Positions 17,501-28,904 of a stretch of DNA of 64,000 nucleotides are shown here, one piece after another. The position numbers were made by a program, and so were the translations under genes. The notes beneath the pieces are model-generated. The model worked only from the letters and a program-made list of their open reading frames with translations. It did no database searches and had not been told where the DNA came from. Numbering within the stretch: the first letter of the stretch is position 1; every line of letters starts with the position of its first letter. Origin of the DNA: Mycoavidus sp. HKI (GTDB lineage Bacteria; Pseudomonadota; Gammaproteobacteria; Burkholderiales; Burkholderiaceae); the NCBI RefSeq assembly GCF_020023735.2, contig NZ_CP076444.2, forward strand, positions 2,190,890-2,254,889. The letters are read 5' to 3'.

Positions 17501-18136
17501 ATGGCGTTTTATTCAATTAAAGAAATTTTTTATACTTTGCAGGGTGAAGGTATTAATGCCGGGCGGCCTGCTGTGTTTTGCCGCTTTGCGGGCTGCAATC
17601 TCTGGTCCGGCCGCGAGCAAGATCGCGCGCAGGCGATTTGCCGTTTTTGTGATACTGATTTTGTTGGCACAAATGGCGAAAATGGCGGCAAATACAAAGG
17701 CGCCGCTGCAGTAGTCGCCCAGATTGCCTCGCTATGGCCGGCAGGCGCGGCGCATCGCTTGGTCGTCTGTACCGGCGGAGAGCCGTTACTACAGCTTAAC
17801 GGTGAATTGATCGCAGCGCTGCATGCCGCACAGTTTGAAATTGCGCTTGAAACCAACGGCACGCTGCCTATACCAGCAGGCATTGATTGGGTTTGCGTCA
17901 GCCCCAAAGCGGCTGCGCCGTTGGTCGTCACACAGGGCAATGAACTCAAAGTGGTGGTGCCGCAGGACCATCAGCAGCTCTTGGCTTATGAAAAACTCGA
18001 CTTCGATCATTTTCTGGTGCAACCGATGGATAATGCAGCACGCGAGCTTAATACGCGCTTTGCCATCGATTGGTGCAAGCAGCATCCGCGTTGGCGGCTA
18101 TCGATGCAAACCCATAAATATTTACACATTCCCTAA
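17501..18136 (+). CDS. queE: 7-carboxy-7-deazaguanine synthase (radical SAM)
   Basis: 211 residues. Radical-SAM enzyme that contracts 6-carboxytetrahydropterin to 7-carboxy-7-deazaguanine. The cluster-binding cysteines follow C-x14-C-x2-C (first Cys in AGCNLW, last two in CRFCDTDF), the non-canonical spacing known from Burkholderia QueE rather than the common C-x3-C-x2-C. The SAM-binding CTGGEPLLQ follows. The ATG is 36 bp after queC. Confidence 0.95.
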   Translation: MAFYSIKEIFYTLQGEGINAGRPAVFCRFAGCNLWSGREQDRAQAICRFCDTDFVGTNGENGGKYKGAAAVVAQIASLWPAGAAHRLVVCTGGEPLLQLNGELIAALHAAQFEIALETNGTLPIPAGIDWVCVSPKAAAPLVVTQGNELKVVVPQDHQQLLAYEKLDFDHFLVQPMDNAARELNTRFAIDWCKQHPRWRLSMQTHKYLHIP

Positions 18137-18148
18137 ATTTGTCCTGCC

Positions 18149-18613
18149 GTGTTAACCATCACTCGTAAACTTGAATTTGATGCTGGTCACCGTATTCCAG
18201 ACCATCGCAGCCTATGCTGCAACCTGCATGGTCATCGTTATGTGCTTGAAATTACGCTAACAGGCAAGCCAATCGCCACCGAAGGCGCGCCTGATCGCGG
18301 CATGGTGATGGATTTCGCACAGGTCAAAGCGCTCGCCCTTCAGCACTTGGTCGAGCACTGGGATCATGCTTTTTTAGTGTATGCTGGCGATACTGCAGTA
18401 CGGACCTTTCTTGATACGCTGCCAAACCATAAAACGGTTGTCCTCGAACAGATACCTACCGTCGAAAATCTGGCCGCGATTGCGTTTGATACACTTGCTC
18501 TGACGTATAACAGTCACTATGGCGCAGATTTAAGGCTTAAGCGGGTGCGCTTATATGAAACACCCAATTGTTGGGCCGAGGTTGAGCGCCCTGCGAGTTT
18601 AAACACTGCCTAA
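18149..18613 (+). CDS. queD: 6-carboxy-5,6,7,8-tetrahydropterin synthase
   Basis: 154 residues. It makes 6-carboxytetrahydropterin from dihydroneopterin triphosphate, the step before QueE. Zinc histidines lie in FDAGHRI and NLHGHRY, with the catalytic cysteine in SLCCNLHGH, and HWDHAFLV plus the glutamate in IPTVENLAA complete the active site. The first codon is GTG (18149), 12 bp after queE. Its TAA overlaps the rodA stop on the other strand, so the two genes meet tail to tail with no spacer and no terminator between them. Confidence 0.94.
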   Translation: MLTITRKLEFDAGHRIPDHRSLCCNLHGHRYVLEITLTGKPIATEGAPDRGMVMDFAQVKALALQHLVEHWDHAFLVYAGDTAVRTFLDTLPNHKTVVLEQIPTVENLAAIAFDTLALTYNSHYGADLRLKRVRLYETPNCWAEVERPASLNTA

Positions 18614-19764
18614 CTCTGTATTAAAGGTTTTTGCCGACCCATACTCATGATTAAACCAACCGCAATACCCAGCGTAACGAGGGCCGTCCCACCGTAACTC
18701 ATAAAAGGCAACGGCACCCCGACTACTGGCAATAAGCCAATCACCATGCCAATATTGACGAACGTATAGGTAAAAAAGCTTAAAGTGAGCGAGCCTGCCA
18801 ATAAACGAGCAAAAAGGGTCGCGCCATTAGCGGCAACATATAATCCGCGCACAATCAAACATAAATAAAGCAAAAGTAAAGCAATACTGCCCACTAGGCC
18901 AAACTCCTCTGCATACACGGCAAAAATAAAATCGGTATGCCGCTCAGGAATAAATTCGAGATGGGCTTGAGTACCTTTTAACCAGCCTTTACCAAACAAG
19001 CCCCCCGAGCCAATCGCGATCACCGCCTGAATCGTATGAAAGCCTTTCCCAAGAGGATCGGTGGTTGGGTCAAGTAAGGTGCAAACACGGTGTTTCTGAT
19101 AGTCATGCAATAATGGCCATTGCACTTGCGGTTGGCAGATTTTTTGTTGAAATACAATCAGCGAGCCCGCTGCAATCGTAATCGCAAGTAATACCGGTAC
19201 AATTAATTTAAAGCTCAAACCAGCCAAATAAATGACAAAAAATCCGGCCGAAAACACCAGCACTGCGGTACCTAAATCAGGTTGCTTAGCGATCAAACCG
19301 ACCGGGACTGCCAGCAATGCTAAGGCCACAATATGGTCATACCAACGCAGCGCGCCCTCACGCCGCTGGTAATACCACGCCAGCATTAATGGCATCGCAA
19401 TTTTCATGATTTCGGAAGGCTGAATCACCAACCCAAGATTGATCCACCGTTGCGCGCCTTTGCGTATCAGGCCAAAGAGTGCAACGGCAATCAGTAAACT
19501 AATACCGAACGTATATAAAGGAACCGCCAAACGGCTTAACACTTGGGGCGATAAATTGGCAATTCCCCACATTAGGACGAAGGTCAATAAAATGTTGCGC
19601 AATTGGTCTTGCACACGACCTGGCATATTAAAGCTCGCGCTATATAAGGTCAGCATGCCGACCGCAATTAAGGCTAAAACAAACAGGAAAAAAGGCCGGT
19701 CAAAACCGACGAAAAGCGGTTTAATGCGTTTTAAATAAATTTTAATCGACATTCTAGTCCTCAA
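18610..19764 (-). CDS. rodA: RodA, SEDS peptidoglycan glycosyltransferase
   Basis: 384 residues, about ten membrane segments. It polymerises lipid II glycan strands in the elongasome together with PBP2. The SEDS signatures are clear: QPSEIMKIAMPLMLAWY, KQPDLGTAVLVFSAGFFV (with the catalytic aspartate), GLFGKGWLKGTQ and FIPERHTDFIFAVYAEEFG. Last gene of the leftward mreB-mreC-mreD-mrdA-rodA operon, 24 bp after mrdA. The first ATG (19764) or the internal ATG four codons later may be the start. Confidence 0.95.
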   Translation of the reverse strand: MRTRMSIKIYLKRIKPLFVGFDRPFFLFVLALIAVGMLTLYSASFNMPGRVQDQLRNILLTFVLMWGIANLSPQVLSRLAVPLYTFGISLLIAVALFGLIRKGAQRWINLGLVIQPSEIMKIAMPLMLAWYYQRREGALRWYDHIVALALLAVPVGLIAKQPDLGTAVLVFSAGFFVIYLAGLSFKLIVPVLLAITIAAGSLIVFQQKICQPQVQWPLLHDYQKHRVCTLLDPTTDPLGKGFHTIQAVIAIGSGGLFGKGWLKGTQAHLEFIPERHTDFIFAVYAEEFGLVGSIALLLLYLCLIVRGLYVAANGATLFARLLAGSLTLSFFTYTFVNIGMVIGLLPVVGVPLPFMSYGGTALVTLGIAVGLIMSMGRQKPLIQS

Positions 19765-19788
19765 GCCAAGAGCGCTAGCAGTGGCTCA

Positions 19789-21750
19789 TTATTGTTTGAT
19801 GGCACGTTTTTCAATGGCAGTGACAGGCGTGGCTGGCATTGCAGCAGCGCTGGTTTTGGGCTTGAGACGATCCACCAAATAGTAATCAAGCAGTTTGCGT
19901 ACAATCGGCGCCGCAGCTCGCCCACCCCAACCACCATTTTCGACAACTAAAGCAAGCGCAATAGATGGCTTATCAGCAGGTGCGTAAGCAATAAATAATG
20001 CGTGATCGCGCCGATTCTCGGCCAGCGTATGCGCACGATATTTTGCACCTTGCAGCGAGAACACCTGAGCTGTACCGGTTTTACCGGCGGCTTGATAGCC
20101 TGCCCCTCTAAAAGCATTCGCCGCAGTACCTTGGGTGATAACTCCGACCATCGCGCGCTTAATAAAATTAATATCCTGCTGGTTCACATTGACCTGATAA
20201 CTTGCGCTTGGCACAGTCAGACGGGTTTCATGCGTGAGCGGATGCTCGATTTCTTTTACCAGATGAGGCTTCATCACCACGCCATTATTAGCCAGTATCG
20301 CGGTTGCATGCGCCATTTGCAAAGTAGTAAATGAGTTATAACCTTGCCCGATCCCCAAATTAATGGTGTCGCCGTCGTACCATCTTTGCAAATCAGAGCG
20401 TCGGTGGGCCTTCTTTTTCCAGCCGGTCGAAGGCAATACGCCTCTCGTCTCACCGTCAATATCAATGCCGGTTAACTGACCAAAGCCCCATGGCGCCATA
20501 AACTCAGCCATTGCATTCACGCCCAGGTCACGCGCCAACATATAGTAATAAGTGTCGCACGACAGCACAATGGAGCGATACATATCAACCCAGCCATGCC
20601 CCCCGGGCACATCATCGCGGAAAGTGTGCCCCCCCAGGGTATAAGACCCAGGATCCTGAAAACCCCATTGCGGGGTACGCTTACCCAATGCTAACGCGGC
20701 CAGCGCAACAAAGGGTTTATAGGTTGAGCCTGGCGGATAAGTGCCTTGCAATGGACGATTCAAAAGCGGCCGATCGGTTGACGTATTGAGTTCATCCCAG
20801 GTTTGCTGATCAATCCCATCAACGAAAGCGTTGGGATCAAAACTAGGGGCGGAAACGAAAGCCAAAACATCGCCACTCGCAGGCTCGATCGCCACCAGCG
20901 CCCCACGCCGGCCGGCAAAGGCTTGCTCGGCAATTTGCTGCAAATTAATATCCAGTGAGAGCACCAGGTTATTGCCCGCGACTGCCCGGCTATGCGACAA
21001 AGTGCGTACTCGGCGTCCACCCGCGGTCACTTCGACCTCTTCAAAGCCAGTCTGGCCGTGTAGCTCAGTCTCGTAGCTTTGTTCAACGCCAATTTTGCCG
21101 AGATGGTCAGTGCCTTTATAATTATTTGCATCAAGCCGCGGATCATAAGGTTTAAGCCCGCTATTATTGAGCTCGCTTGCGTTCCGAATGCGCTCCTGGT
21201 CACGCTGCGAGAGCCGGCCAATATAACCAATCACGTGCGCCGCAGTTGTGCCAAGTGGATATTGGCGAAACCAACGAATACGCACTTCAACGCCAGGAAA
21301 CCGAAAGCGCTGCGCAGTGAACCTTGCCACCTCGGTATCGGAAAGGCGGATACGCAATGGCAAGCTTTCAAAATTTTTTGAATCTTCTAACAGCTTTTTA
21401 AAGCGGCGCCGATCCCGTGCATCAACCGCTACAATTTGCGACAGGCTATCAACCACTTCGTCTAGTGTGCCATTAATTTTTGAGGGCGTAATTTCAAGCG
21501 TGTAAGCAGAGTAATTTTTGGCCAACACAATACCGTTGCGATCGGTAATAATGCCGCGGTTTGGCATAATTGGCGCGACCGCAATACGGTTTTCATCCGC
21601 CTGTAATGAATATTGTCCGTAGCGCCAGATTTGCAAATATAGAAAACGTCCCGCCAATAGCGCAAAACACAAAAACACAAATATCGCGGCCGCTGCCACG
21701 CGCAAGCGGAATTGCTGTAGCTGCTGCTCGGTATTTTTGAATTCAGGCAT
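19789..21750 (-). CDS. mrdA: Penicillin-binding protein 2 (elongasome transpeptidase)
   Basis: 653 residues. N-terminal membrane anchor (about residues 15-40), pedestal domain, then the transpeptidase domain with active-site serine in GSTYKPF (SxxK), SCD (SxN equivalent) and KTGTAQ. It cross-links the strands polymerised by RodA. It lies between mreD and rodA as in other Burkholderiales. Confidence 0.95.
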   Translation of the reverse strand: MPEFKNTEQQLQQFRLRVAAAAIFVFLCFALLAGRFLYLQIWRYGQYSLQADENRIAVAPIMPNRGIITDRNGIVLAKNYSAYTLEITPSKINGTLDEVVDSLSQIVAVDARDRRRFKKLLEDSKNFESLPLRIRLSDTEVARFTAQRFRFPGVEVRIRWFRQYPLGTTAAHVIGYIGRLSQRDQERIRNASELNNSGLKPYDPRLDANNYKGTDHLGKIGVEQSYETELHGQTGFEEVEVTAGGRRVRTLSHSRAVAGNNLVLSLDINLQQIAEQAFAGRRGALVAIEPASGDVLAFVSAPSFDPNAFVDGIDQQTWDELNTSTDRPLLNRPLQGTYPPGSTYKPFVALAALALGKRTPQWGFQDPGSYTLGGHTFRDDVPGGHGWVDMYRSIVLSCDTYYYMLARDLGVNAMAEFMAPWGFGQLTGIDIDGETRGVLPSTGWKKKAHRRSDLQRWYDGDTINLGIGQGYNSFTTLQMAHATAILANNGVVMKPHLVKEIEHPLTHETRLTVPSASYQVNVNQQDINFIKRAMVGVITQGTAANAFRGAGYQAAGKTGTAQVFSLQGAKYRAHTLAENRRDHALFIAYAPADKPSIALALVVENGGWGGRAAAPIVRKLLDYYLVDRLKPKTSAAAMPATPVTAIEKRAIKQ

Positions 21751-21849
21751 GAATTTAGGCCCAAGCGACTAATGAGCCCAACTTAAAGGCGAGTAAAAGC
21801 CCTAACCCGCCAACCGATATCCGCTTTATGATAAAACTAAATCGCTTTA

Positions 21850-22362
21850 TCATATTGGACGCGTATCATCAGTATTGGCTGAGCGCTTTTGCGGCGCGAG
21901 CAGCAGGACACTGGCCACTGGCCATAGCGCCGCTTCGACCAAACCGTCTATCAAATATCCCCACCCCGGAAAAGCAGCGCCGGTCATCAAGCGAATCGTA
22001 AAGGGTACGATTTGTGCCAGCAGAAGTAACGGCAAGACATGCAGCGCCTGCCCTAGCAGGGGAGACCACAAGACGCGGCGATGAATCATAATGGCGCCAT
22101 ATGAAAGCAAGGTATAGGCAAGCGCATGCTCACCCAACAAGCTGGCATCATGTACGTCCATCAATAGGCCCAAGCCAAACGCAATCCCCATGCCAACTTT
22201 GCGCGGCTGATGGATATTCCAAAATAGTACAACCAACGCGACAAAATCCGGCATTCCCATCAGCCGCCCCCAAGGCAGCAGATTTAATACAAAAGCAACG
22301 ATCAGGCTAAACGCAATAAATAACGGATTCACCGGCAATAAGATGTGATGCAAGCGGTTCAT
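21850..22362 (-). CDS. mreD: Rod shape-determining protein MreD
   Basis: 170 residues, highly hydrophobic with five or so membrane segments and the usual MreD features (LNLLPWG, FWNIHQP, GLGLLMDVHDASLLGEHALAY). It overlaps the mreC stop by 4 bp (start at 22362). Confidence 0.92.
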   Translation of the reverse strand: MNRLHHILLPVNPLFIAFSLIVAFVLNLLPWGRLMGMPDFVALVVLFWNIHQPRKVGMGIAFGLGLLMDVHDASLLGEHALAYTLLSYGAIMIHRRVLWSPLLGQALHVLPLLLLAQIVPFTIRLMTGAAFPGWGYLIDGLVEAALWPVASVLLLAPQKRSANTDDTRPI

Positions 22363-23402
22363 TGCGGGCCCTGGTTTGTCGTATCTGGCGCTGGAGCGCT
22401 CTGGCTTTTGGCGCTAGTTTTCGGTTTTATATTTTTACGCTTAACAGAATTCGTGGGCGTCGCGCTCGCGGTTGCTTTAGCTTTAGCTTTAGCACCGGCA
22501 TTGTTTCCAGCTGCATTCAATGTATTTTTTGCCGCGTCATTTAACTCAAGTGGCGGCGGGTTTTCATAATGCAGCACCAGCAACTGGCGTGTCCCTCGGA
22601 CCGGAGTGTAAGGTACGCAAATGACCCGGGCGAATTCAGCGCCATCTTGACGCTCAACCCGCAGCACCTTTGCTACCGGCAAACCTGGCGGAAAGACCCC
22701 ATCCAGACCACTGGTGACTAATTGATCATCCGCTTGGATATCCGCACTGACTGGGATATAGCGCAATTCAAGCAAATCGCCGCGAGGCGTACCAGAGATA
22801 ATACTTCTAACCCCCGTGCGCACCAATTGTACAGGCACCGCCTGATCTTTATCCGTCAATAGAGTCACTTCTGCTTGCAGTGGATAAACCCGGGTTACTT
22901 GACCAATCACGCCCTCTTCATTGACCACTGGCGCGCCGGCTTGCACGCCCTGCCGCAGGCCACGGTCAATGACCACTTTTTGCGTAAAGGGATCATGAGC
23001 ATCATATTGAATTTCAGCGAGCACCGTACCCACTGTTTCGCGTTGTTCAAATTGCAGCAATGCGCGCAGATGGGCATTTTCAGAGCCAAGTTGAACCGCT
23101 TGTAACGCTTGCAGTGCGAGTTTTAAGTTGCGTGTTTTGAGCTCCTGGTTTTCAGCCCGCAAGGTGGTCAGCGTGACAAAGAACCCTGAAATACCACGCA
23201 CCAGATCACGCGGCGCAAGCGCTACGCGTTGTAACGGATAAAGCCCAGTGCCAATAACTTGGCGTAGCGTTTCAAGCGTACGATAGCGCGCATCGGAAAT
23301 CAGCAAGCCGAGCGCGAGCGCAACGAAAACCATCAGCCGCGCAAATGCAGACGGCCCCTGCTTGAAAAGTGGCGGCGGACTGTATTCCATGGTCGGCGCC
23401 AA
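22359..23402 (-). CDS. mreC: Rod shape-determining protein MreC
   Basis: 347 residues: an N-terminal membrane anchor, a coiled coil (about residues 70-110), the two beta-barrel domains (ENAHLRALLQFE, DRGLRQGVQAGAPVVNEEG, TSGLDGVFPPGLPV), and an unusually long C-terminal tail rich in Ala, Lys, Thr and Pro encoded partly by a 6-bp repeat (KAKAKA). The tail is probably disordered and periplasmic. Confidence 0.93.
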   Translation of the reverse strand: MAPTMEYSPPPLFKQGPSAFARLMVFVALALGLLISDARYRTLETLRQVIGTGLYPLQRVALAPRDLVRGISGFFVTLTTLRAENQELKTRNLKLALQALQAVQLGSENAHLRALLQFEQRETVGTVLAEIQYDAHDPFTQKVVIDRGLRQGVQAGAPVVNEEGVIGQVTRVYPLQAEVTLLTDKDQAVPVQLVRTGVRSIISGTPRGDLLELRYIPVSADIQADDQLVTSGLDGVFPPGLPVAKVLRVERQDGAEFARVICVPYTPVRGTRQLLVLHYENPPPLELNDAAKNTLNAAGNNAGAKAKAKATASATPTNSVKRKNIKPKTSAKSQSAPAPDTTNQGPQ

Positions 23403-23452
23403 TCATTAGTTATTCGTGTCGTGCCATCGCGGCACCGACACGCTCTTGTTTA

Positions 23453-24496
<1,044 letters not shown>

Positions 24497-24653
24497 TCAA
24501 GGATCCTAACTGACTCAATAAAATAGCTAATCATACCTTATAATTTGCCTTTACTTGCAGGAAAACTCTTTTTGTGCTGCAAATTGATTTTCCACAAAAC
24601 TTCGATTTTCTATTTAGTTTTTCCGGTTAATCCACTTCTTTTTCGTTATTTTT

Positions 24654-24953
24654 ATGGCTTTGACCTTAACTGATGTAAAAAAAATCGCTCAGCTTGCCCG
24701 GCTGGAGCTAGCTGCTGGCGAGGATGAGCACACGCTGACTGAGCTTAACCATTTTTTTGATCTGGTCGCTCAAATGCAGTTGGTCGACACAACCGGGGTC
24801 GAACCCCTGGCTCATCCAATTGAACAAATTCAAGAAGCGCGCTTGCGCTTGCGTGATGATGCGGTGACTGAAACCCCGGCCCGCGATGAATATCAGCGCA
24901 ATGCGCCCGCCATACAAGACGGCCTTTACCTAGTACCCAAAGTGATCGAATAG
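24654..24953 (+). CDS. gatC: Asp-tRNA(Asn)/Glu-tRNA(Gln) amidotransferase subunit C
   Basis: 99 residues, the small subunit that stabilises GatA-GatB. It contains the expected [13 protein letters not shown] and the C-terminal [10 protein letters not shown]-like region. First gene of gatC-gatA-gatB. The gap to mreB is divergent; I see no certain promoter boxes in it. Confidence 0.94.
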   Translation: MALTLTDVKKIAQLARLELAAGEDEHTLTELNHFFDLVAQMQLVDTTGVEPLAHPIEQIQEARLRLRDDAVTETPARDEYQRNAPAIQDGLYLVPKVIE

Positions 24954-25030
24954 CCGCCACCCAGCCTAAAAACGATGACGTTATTTCATCTCTTTATTCA
25001 CTGCGTTTGCTTTTTTCGGAAAACCGCACG

Positions 25031-26548
25031 ATGCATCAAAAGAATTTAACTGAGCTGCGCCTAGCGCTTGATACCAAAGCCGTGTCAGCGGTCGAACTCG
25101 CGCAGCACTTTCTAGCACGCATTAAAGCTGCCAGTGCGCTGAATGCCTTTCTTGACATTAACCCGGAGTGCACGCTCGCATCTGCAGCGCAAGCCGATAT
25201 AGCGATTGCCAACGGACACGCAGGACCTTTAACCGGCATTCCGATCGCCCATAAAGATGTCTTTGTGACCCGCCACTGGAAATCTACCGCTGGCTCAAAA
25301 ATGCTCGCTCACTATAAGAGCCCGTTTGAGGCCGCCGTAGTTGAGCGGTTAGCCAATGCCGGTATGGTTTGCGTTGGCAAAACCAATATGGATGAATTCG
25401 CCATGGGGTCTTCCACTGAAAACTCCTTTTTTGGTTCGACCCAAAATCCATGGGATCTTAGCGCGGTGCCAGGCGGCTCATCAGGCGGCTCGGCCGCCGC
25501 CGTCGCGGCTCGGTTAGTGAGTGCGGCCACCGGCAGCGATACCGGCGGTTCGATTCGCCAGCCCGCCGCGTTCACTGGCGTGACGGGCATTAAACCAACC
25601 TATGGCCGCGTTTCACGACACGGCATGATTGCGTTTGCCTCGTCACTTGATCAAGCGGGTCCAATCGCGGTCAGCGCAGCAGATTGCGCGCTTCTTCTCA
25701 ATGCCTTGGCAGGCTTTGATCCACGCGACTCAACCAGCCTTGAGCGTGAGACCGAAGATTTCAGCCGCTACCTCGGACACTCATGGAGCGCTCAGGTCCA
25801 TGCCAGTCAGCCAACGCCAACTCGACAAGAGCAGCCTAATTTAAAAGGTCTACGCATCGGTTTACCCAAAGAATATTTTGGCGCCGGTTTAGCCGCTGAT
25901 GTACGCACGGCGATTGAAGCTGCGCTTAAGGTATATGAATCATTAGGGGCGACGCTGATTGAAATTTCATTGCCTAAGACCGAGCTCTCCATTCCGGTGT
26001 ACTACGTGCTGGCCTCAGCTGAAGCGTCCTCTAATTTGTCGCGCTTTGATGGCGTGCGCTACGGACACCGTGCGGCACACTATCGCGACCTTGCCGATTT
26101 GTACCAAAAAACGCGTACTGAAGGGTTCGGGGCAGAAGTTAAACGGCGCATTCTGATGGGTAGTTACGTGCTGTCGCATGGCTATTACGATGCATATTAT
26201 GTTCAAGCACAGAAAATTCGCCGCATCATCGCCCAGGATTTCCAGCAAAGCTTTGCTCAATGCGACGTTATGATGGGGCCTGTGTCACCGACTGTCGCCT
26301 GGAACCTAGGTGAAAAAACCGATGATCCTCTGCGCATGTACCTAGCAGATATTTACACTCTATCTATCAGTTTAGCGGGCCTACCTGGCATGAGCGTACC
26401 TTGTGGTTTTGGCAGTGGGGATACCCCTTTAAGGCCGGTTGGCCTACAAATCATTGGCAACTATTTTAGCGAAGCGCGCATGCTGCAAATTGCGCACGCT
26501 TTTCAACAAGTGACAGATTGGCATACCCGTATGCCAGCGGGAGTTTAA
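25031..26548 (+). CDS. gatA: Asp-tRNA(Asn)/Glu-tRNA(Gln) amidotransferase subunit A
   Basis: 505 residues. Glutaminase subunit of the amidase-signature family: catalytic lysine in AHKDVF, serines in [14 protein letters not shown] and [13 protein letters not shown], followed by [19 protein letters not shown]. It supplies ammonia to GatB. The ATG at 25031 is chosen over an upstream TTG (25007), because it fits the family N-terminus (NLTELR) and has a GGAAA upstream. Confidence 0.95.
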   Translation: MHQKNLTELRLALDTKAVSAVELAQHFLARIKAASALNAFLDINPECTLASAAQADIAIANGHAGPLTGIPIAHKDVFVTRHWKSTAGSKMLAHYKSPFEAAVVERLANAGMVCVGKTNMDEFAMGSSTENSFFGSTQNPWDLSAVPGGSSGGSAAAVAARLVSAATGSDTGGSIRQPAAFTGVTGIKPTYGRVSRHGMIAFASSLDQAGPIAVSAADCALLLNALAGFDPRDSTSLERETEDFSRYLGHSWSAQVHASQPTPTRQEQPNLKGLRIGLPKEYFGAGLAADVRTAIEAALKVYESLGATLIEISLPKTELSIPVYYVLASAEASSNLSRFDGVRYGHRAAHYRDLADLYQKTRTEGFGAEVKRRILMGSYVLSHGYYDAYYVQAQKIRRIIAQDFQQSFAQCDVMMGPVSPTVAWNLGEKTDDPLRMYLADIYTLSISLAGLPGMSVPCGFGSGDTPLRPVGLQIIGNYFSEARMLQIAHAFQQVTDWHTRMPAGV

Positions 26549-26550
26549 GT

Positions 26551-28047
26551 ATGCAATGGGAAGCCACTATCGGCCTTGAAACACACGCACAACTCACTTG
26601 TGTTTCGAAAATTTTCTCCGGCGCTTCAACGCAGTTTGGGACGCCCCCCAATACGCAGGCCAGTGTAGTAGATCTTGCGCTACCAGGCGTTTTACCCGTC
26701 ATGAATCGGACCGCAGCTGAGCTCGCGATTCGTTTTGGTCTGACGATTGGCGCCACCATCACGCCGCGCAGTGTTTTTGAACGCAAGCATTATTTTTATC
26801 CAGATCTACCTAAAGGCTATCAAATCAGCCAGTGCAAGCTTCCTGTCGTACAAGGCGGCACCTTGACAATCCATGTCCCGGCGCACGAAAAAACCAAACA
26901 AGCCGCCTACCAAAAAACCATCCACCTCACCCGCGCGCATCTTGAAGAAGATGCCGGCAAATCATTGCATGAAGATTTTTCTGAGATGACCGGCATTGAT
27001 TTAAATCGCGCTGGCACGCCCTTACTAGAAATTGTGACCGAGCCCGATATGCACAGCGCCGCCGAAGCGCTGGCCTATGCCAAAACCTTGCATACGTTGG
27101 TGGTATGGCTTGGTATTTGCGATGGCAATATGCAAGAAGGGTCATTCCGCTGCGATGCCAATGTATCCGTGCGTCCAATCAACCAAGCAGAGCTTGGCAC
27201 CCGCACTGAAATCAAAAATCTCAATTCTTTCCGCTTTTTGGAAGAGGCGATTAATTACGAGATACAACGTCAAATTGAGTTGCTTGAAGATGGCGGGACG
27301 GTTAAACAGGAAACACGTTTATATGATCCCGAACGGCGCGAGACACGCCCGATGCGCAGTAAAGAAGATGCGCATGATTACCGCTATTTTCCTGACCCAG
27401 ATTTGATGCCGTTGGTGATTGATTCCGCGTGGATCGAACGCGTGCGCAGCACCTTGCCAGAACTACCTGCCGCCATGCAAATACGCTTAATTGAGCAATA
27501 TGGGCTTAGCCCCTATGATGCCGCTGTGTTGACTTCGTCAAAAGCGCTGGCAGCCTATTACGAGGGCGTCGTTACACAAATCAGCGCACTGCAAAAAAAC
27601 CAAGCGATTGATCCAAATTTAGCCAAAGCCGCGGCCAACTGGGTGATGGGTGAACTTAGTTCACAGCTCAACCGTGACAGCATTGAAATCAGCGCTTGCC
27701 CGGTCTCCGCTAAGCAACTCGCGCGGCTACTCGTGCGCATTGCCGATGGCACACTTTCAAACAAACTTGCCAAAGAAGTATTTCAAGCGATCTGGGATGA
27801 GAAATCTAATGATGAGCAGGCAGCAGACCGCATCATCGAAGCCAAAGGATTGCAACAAATCTCCGATACGAGCGAGCTCGACGCAATCATAGAGGCGGTG
27901 CTCACCGCCCATCCAAAATCCGTCGAGGAGTTCCGTGCGGGTAAAGAAAAGGCGTTTAATGCGCTGATCGGCCAAGCGATGAAAGCCACCCGCGGTAAAG
28001 CCAACCCGCAACAGGTCAATGAGATTTTAAAGCGAAAACTAGCTTGA
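26551..28047 (+). CDS. gatB: Asp-tRNA(Asn)/Glu-tRNA(Gln) amidotransferase subunit B
   Basis: 498 residues. Kinase/transamidase subunit that converts misacylated Glu-tRNA(Gln) or Asp-tRNA(Asn). It has [56 protein letters not shown] and the C-terminal YqeY-like domain. The ATG at 26551 sits two bases after the gatA stop with GGGAG eight bases upstream. The pathway is complete in this operon. Confidence 0.95.
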   Translation: MQWEATIGLETHAQLTCVSKIFSGASTQFGTPPNTQASVVDLALPGVLPVMNRTAAELAIRFGLTIGATITPRSVFERKHYFYPDLPKGYQISQCKLPVVQGGTLTIHVPAHEKTKQAAYQKTIHLTRAHLEEDAGKSLHEDFSEMTGIDLNRAGTPLLEIVTEPDMHSAAEALAYAKTLHTLVVWLGICDGNMQEGSFRCDANVSVRPINQAELGTRTEIKNLNSFRFLEEAINYEIQRQIELLEDGGTVKQETRLYDPERRETRPMRSKEDAHDYRYFPDPDLMPLVIDSAWIERVRSTLPELPAAMQIRLIEQYGLSPYDAAVLTSSKALAAYYEGVVTQISALQKNQAIDPNLAKAAANWVMGELSSQLNRDSIEISACPVSAKQLARLLVRIADGTLSNKLAKEVFQAIWDEKSNDEQAADRIIEAKGLQQISDTSELDAIIEAVLTAHPKSVEEFRAGKEKAFNALIGQAMKATRGKANPQQVNEILKRKLA

Positions 28048-28116
28048 TCATTTCCCGATAGGAAGCATCGGCTAGTTTATGGATATTCTAAAAAATAGGA
28101 TCGTGATTTAACTCAA

Positions 28117-28893
28117 ATGTTACGCATCATTAGTGCCAACCTGAACGGCATCCGTTCAGCGGCAAAAAAAGGCTTTTTTGACTGGTTCGGCAAACAACAA
28201 GCCGATATTGTCTGCGTGCAAGAGTTAAAGGCGCAACAAGACGATATGACACCTGATTTTCTAGCACCGCATGGTTATCACAGCTGTTTTCAGCATGCCA
28301 TTAAAAAAGGCTACAGCGGAGCGGGTCTCTATATGCGACACGAACCCGATGACTGCATTATCGGCTTTGGCAACCCTGAATTCGATGCTGAAGGGCGTTA
28401 TGTTGAGATTCGTTACGGCACGCTATCGGTCGTGTCCGTCTATATGCCCTCTGGCTCCAGTTCGGATGAGCGGCAACAAGCAAAATTCCGCTTCATGGAC
28501 GCTTTTATGCCGCATTTGATTGAATTAAAGCAGCAACGCGAAGTCATTTTATGCGGCGATATCAATATTGCACATACGGAAATGGATATTAAAAACTGGA
28601 AGGGCAATCTAAAAAATTCCGGTTTTTTGCCAGAAGAGCGCACCTGGCTTACCAAGCTTTTTGATGAAGTAGGGTATGTGGATGTTTTTCGTAAACTTGA
28701 TCCACGTGCTGATCAATACACTTGGTGGAGCAACCGAGGACAAGCCTATGCAAAAAATGTCGGGTGGCGCATTGATTATCAGCTTGCAACGCCGGCGATT
28801 GCCGCACAGGCAATCAACACTTCAATCTTTAAAGAGATCAAGTTCAGCGATCATGCGCCGTTGACCATCGATTATGCGTATACATTGAAATAG
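28117..28893 (+). CDS. xthA: Exodeoxyribonuclease III
   Basis: 258 residues of the exonuclease/endonuclease/phosphatase family. It acts at abasic sites and on 3' ends in base excision repair. Motifs: ISANLNGIRSAAKKGF, VCVQELKAQ (catalytic Glu), YSGAGLYMR, LCGDINIAHTEMD, and FSDHAPLTIDY (catalytic Asp-His). It converges with ampG, with 11 bp between them. Confidence 0.94.
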   Translation: MLRIISANLNGIRSAAKKGFFDWFGKQQADIVCVQELKAQQDDMTPDFLAPHGYHSCFQHAIKKGYSGAGLYMRHEPDDCIIGFGNPEFDAEGRYVEIRYGTLSVVSVYMPSGSSSDERQQAKFRFMDAFMPHLIELKQQREVILCGDINIAHTEMDIKNWKGNLKNSGFLPEERTWLTKLFDEVGYVDVFRKLDPRADQYTWWSNRGQAYAKNVGWRIDYQLATPAIAAQAINTSIFKEIKFSDHAPLTIDYAYTLK

Positions 28894-28904
28894 GATCGCA
28901 TTTT

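Noticed and set aside
22470..22500. Short GCTTTA repeat as a regulatory microsatellite
   Set aside because: It lies in mreC and encodes the KAKAKA part of the tail; no sign of phase variation such as an out-of-frame start.
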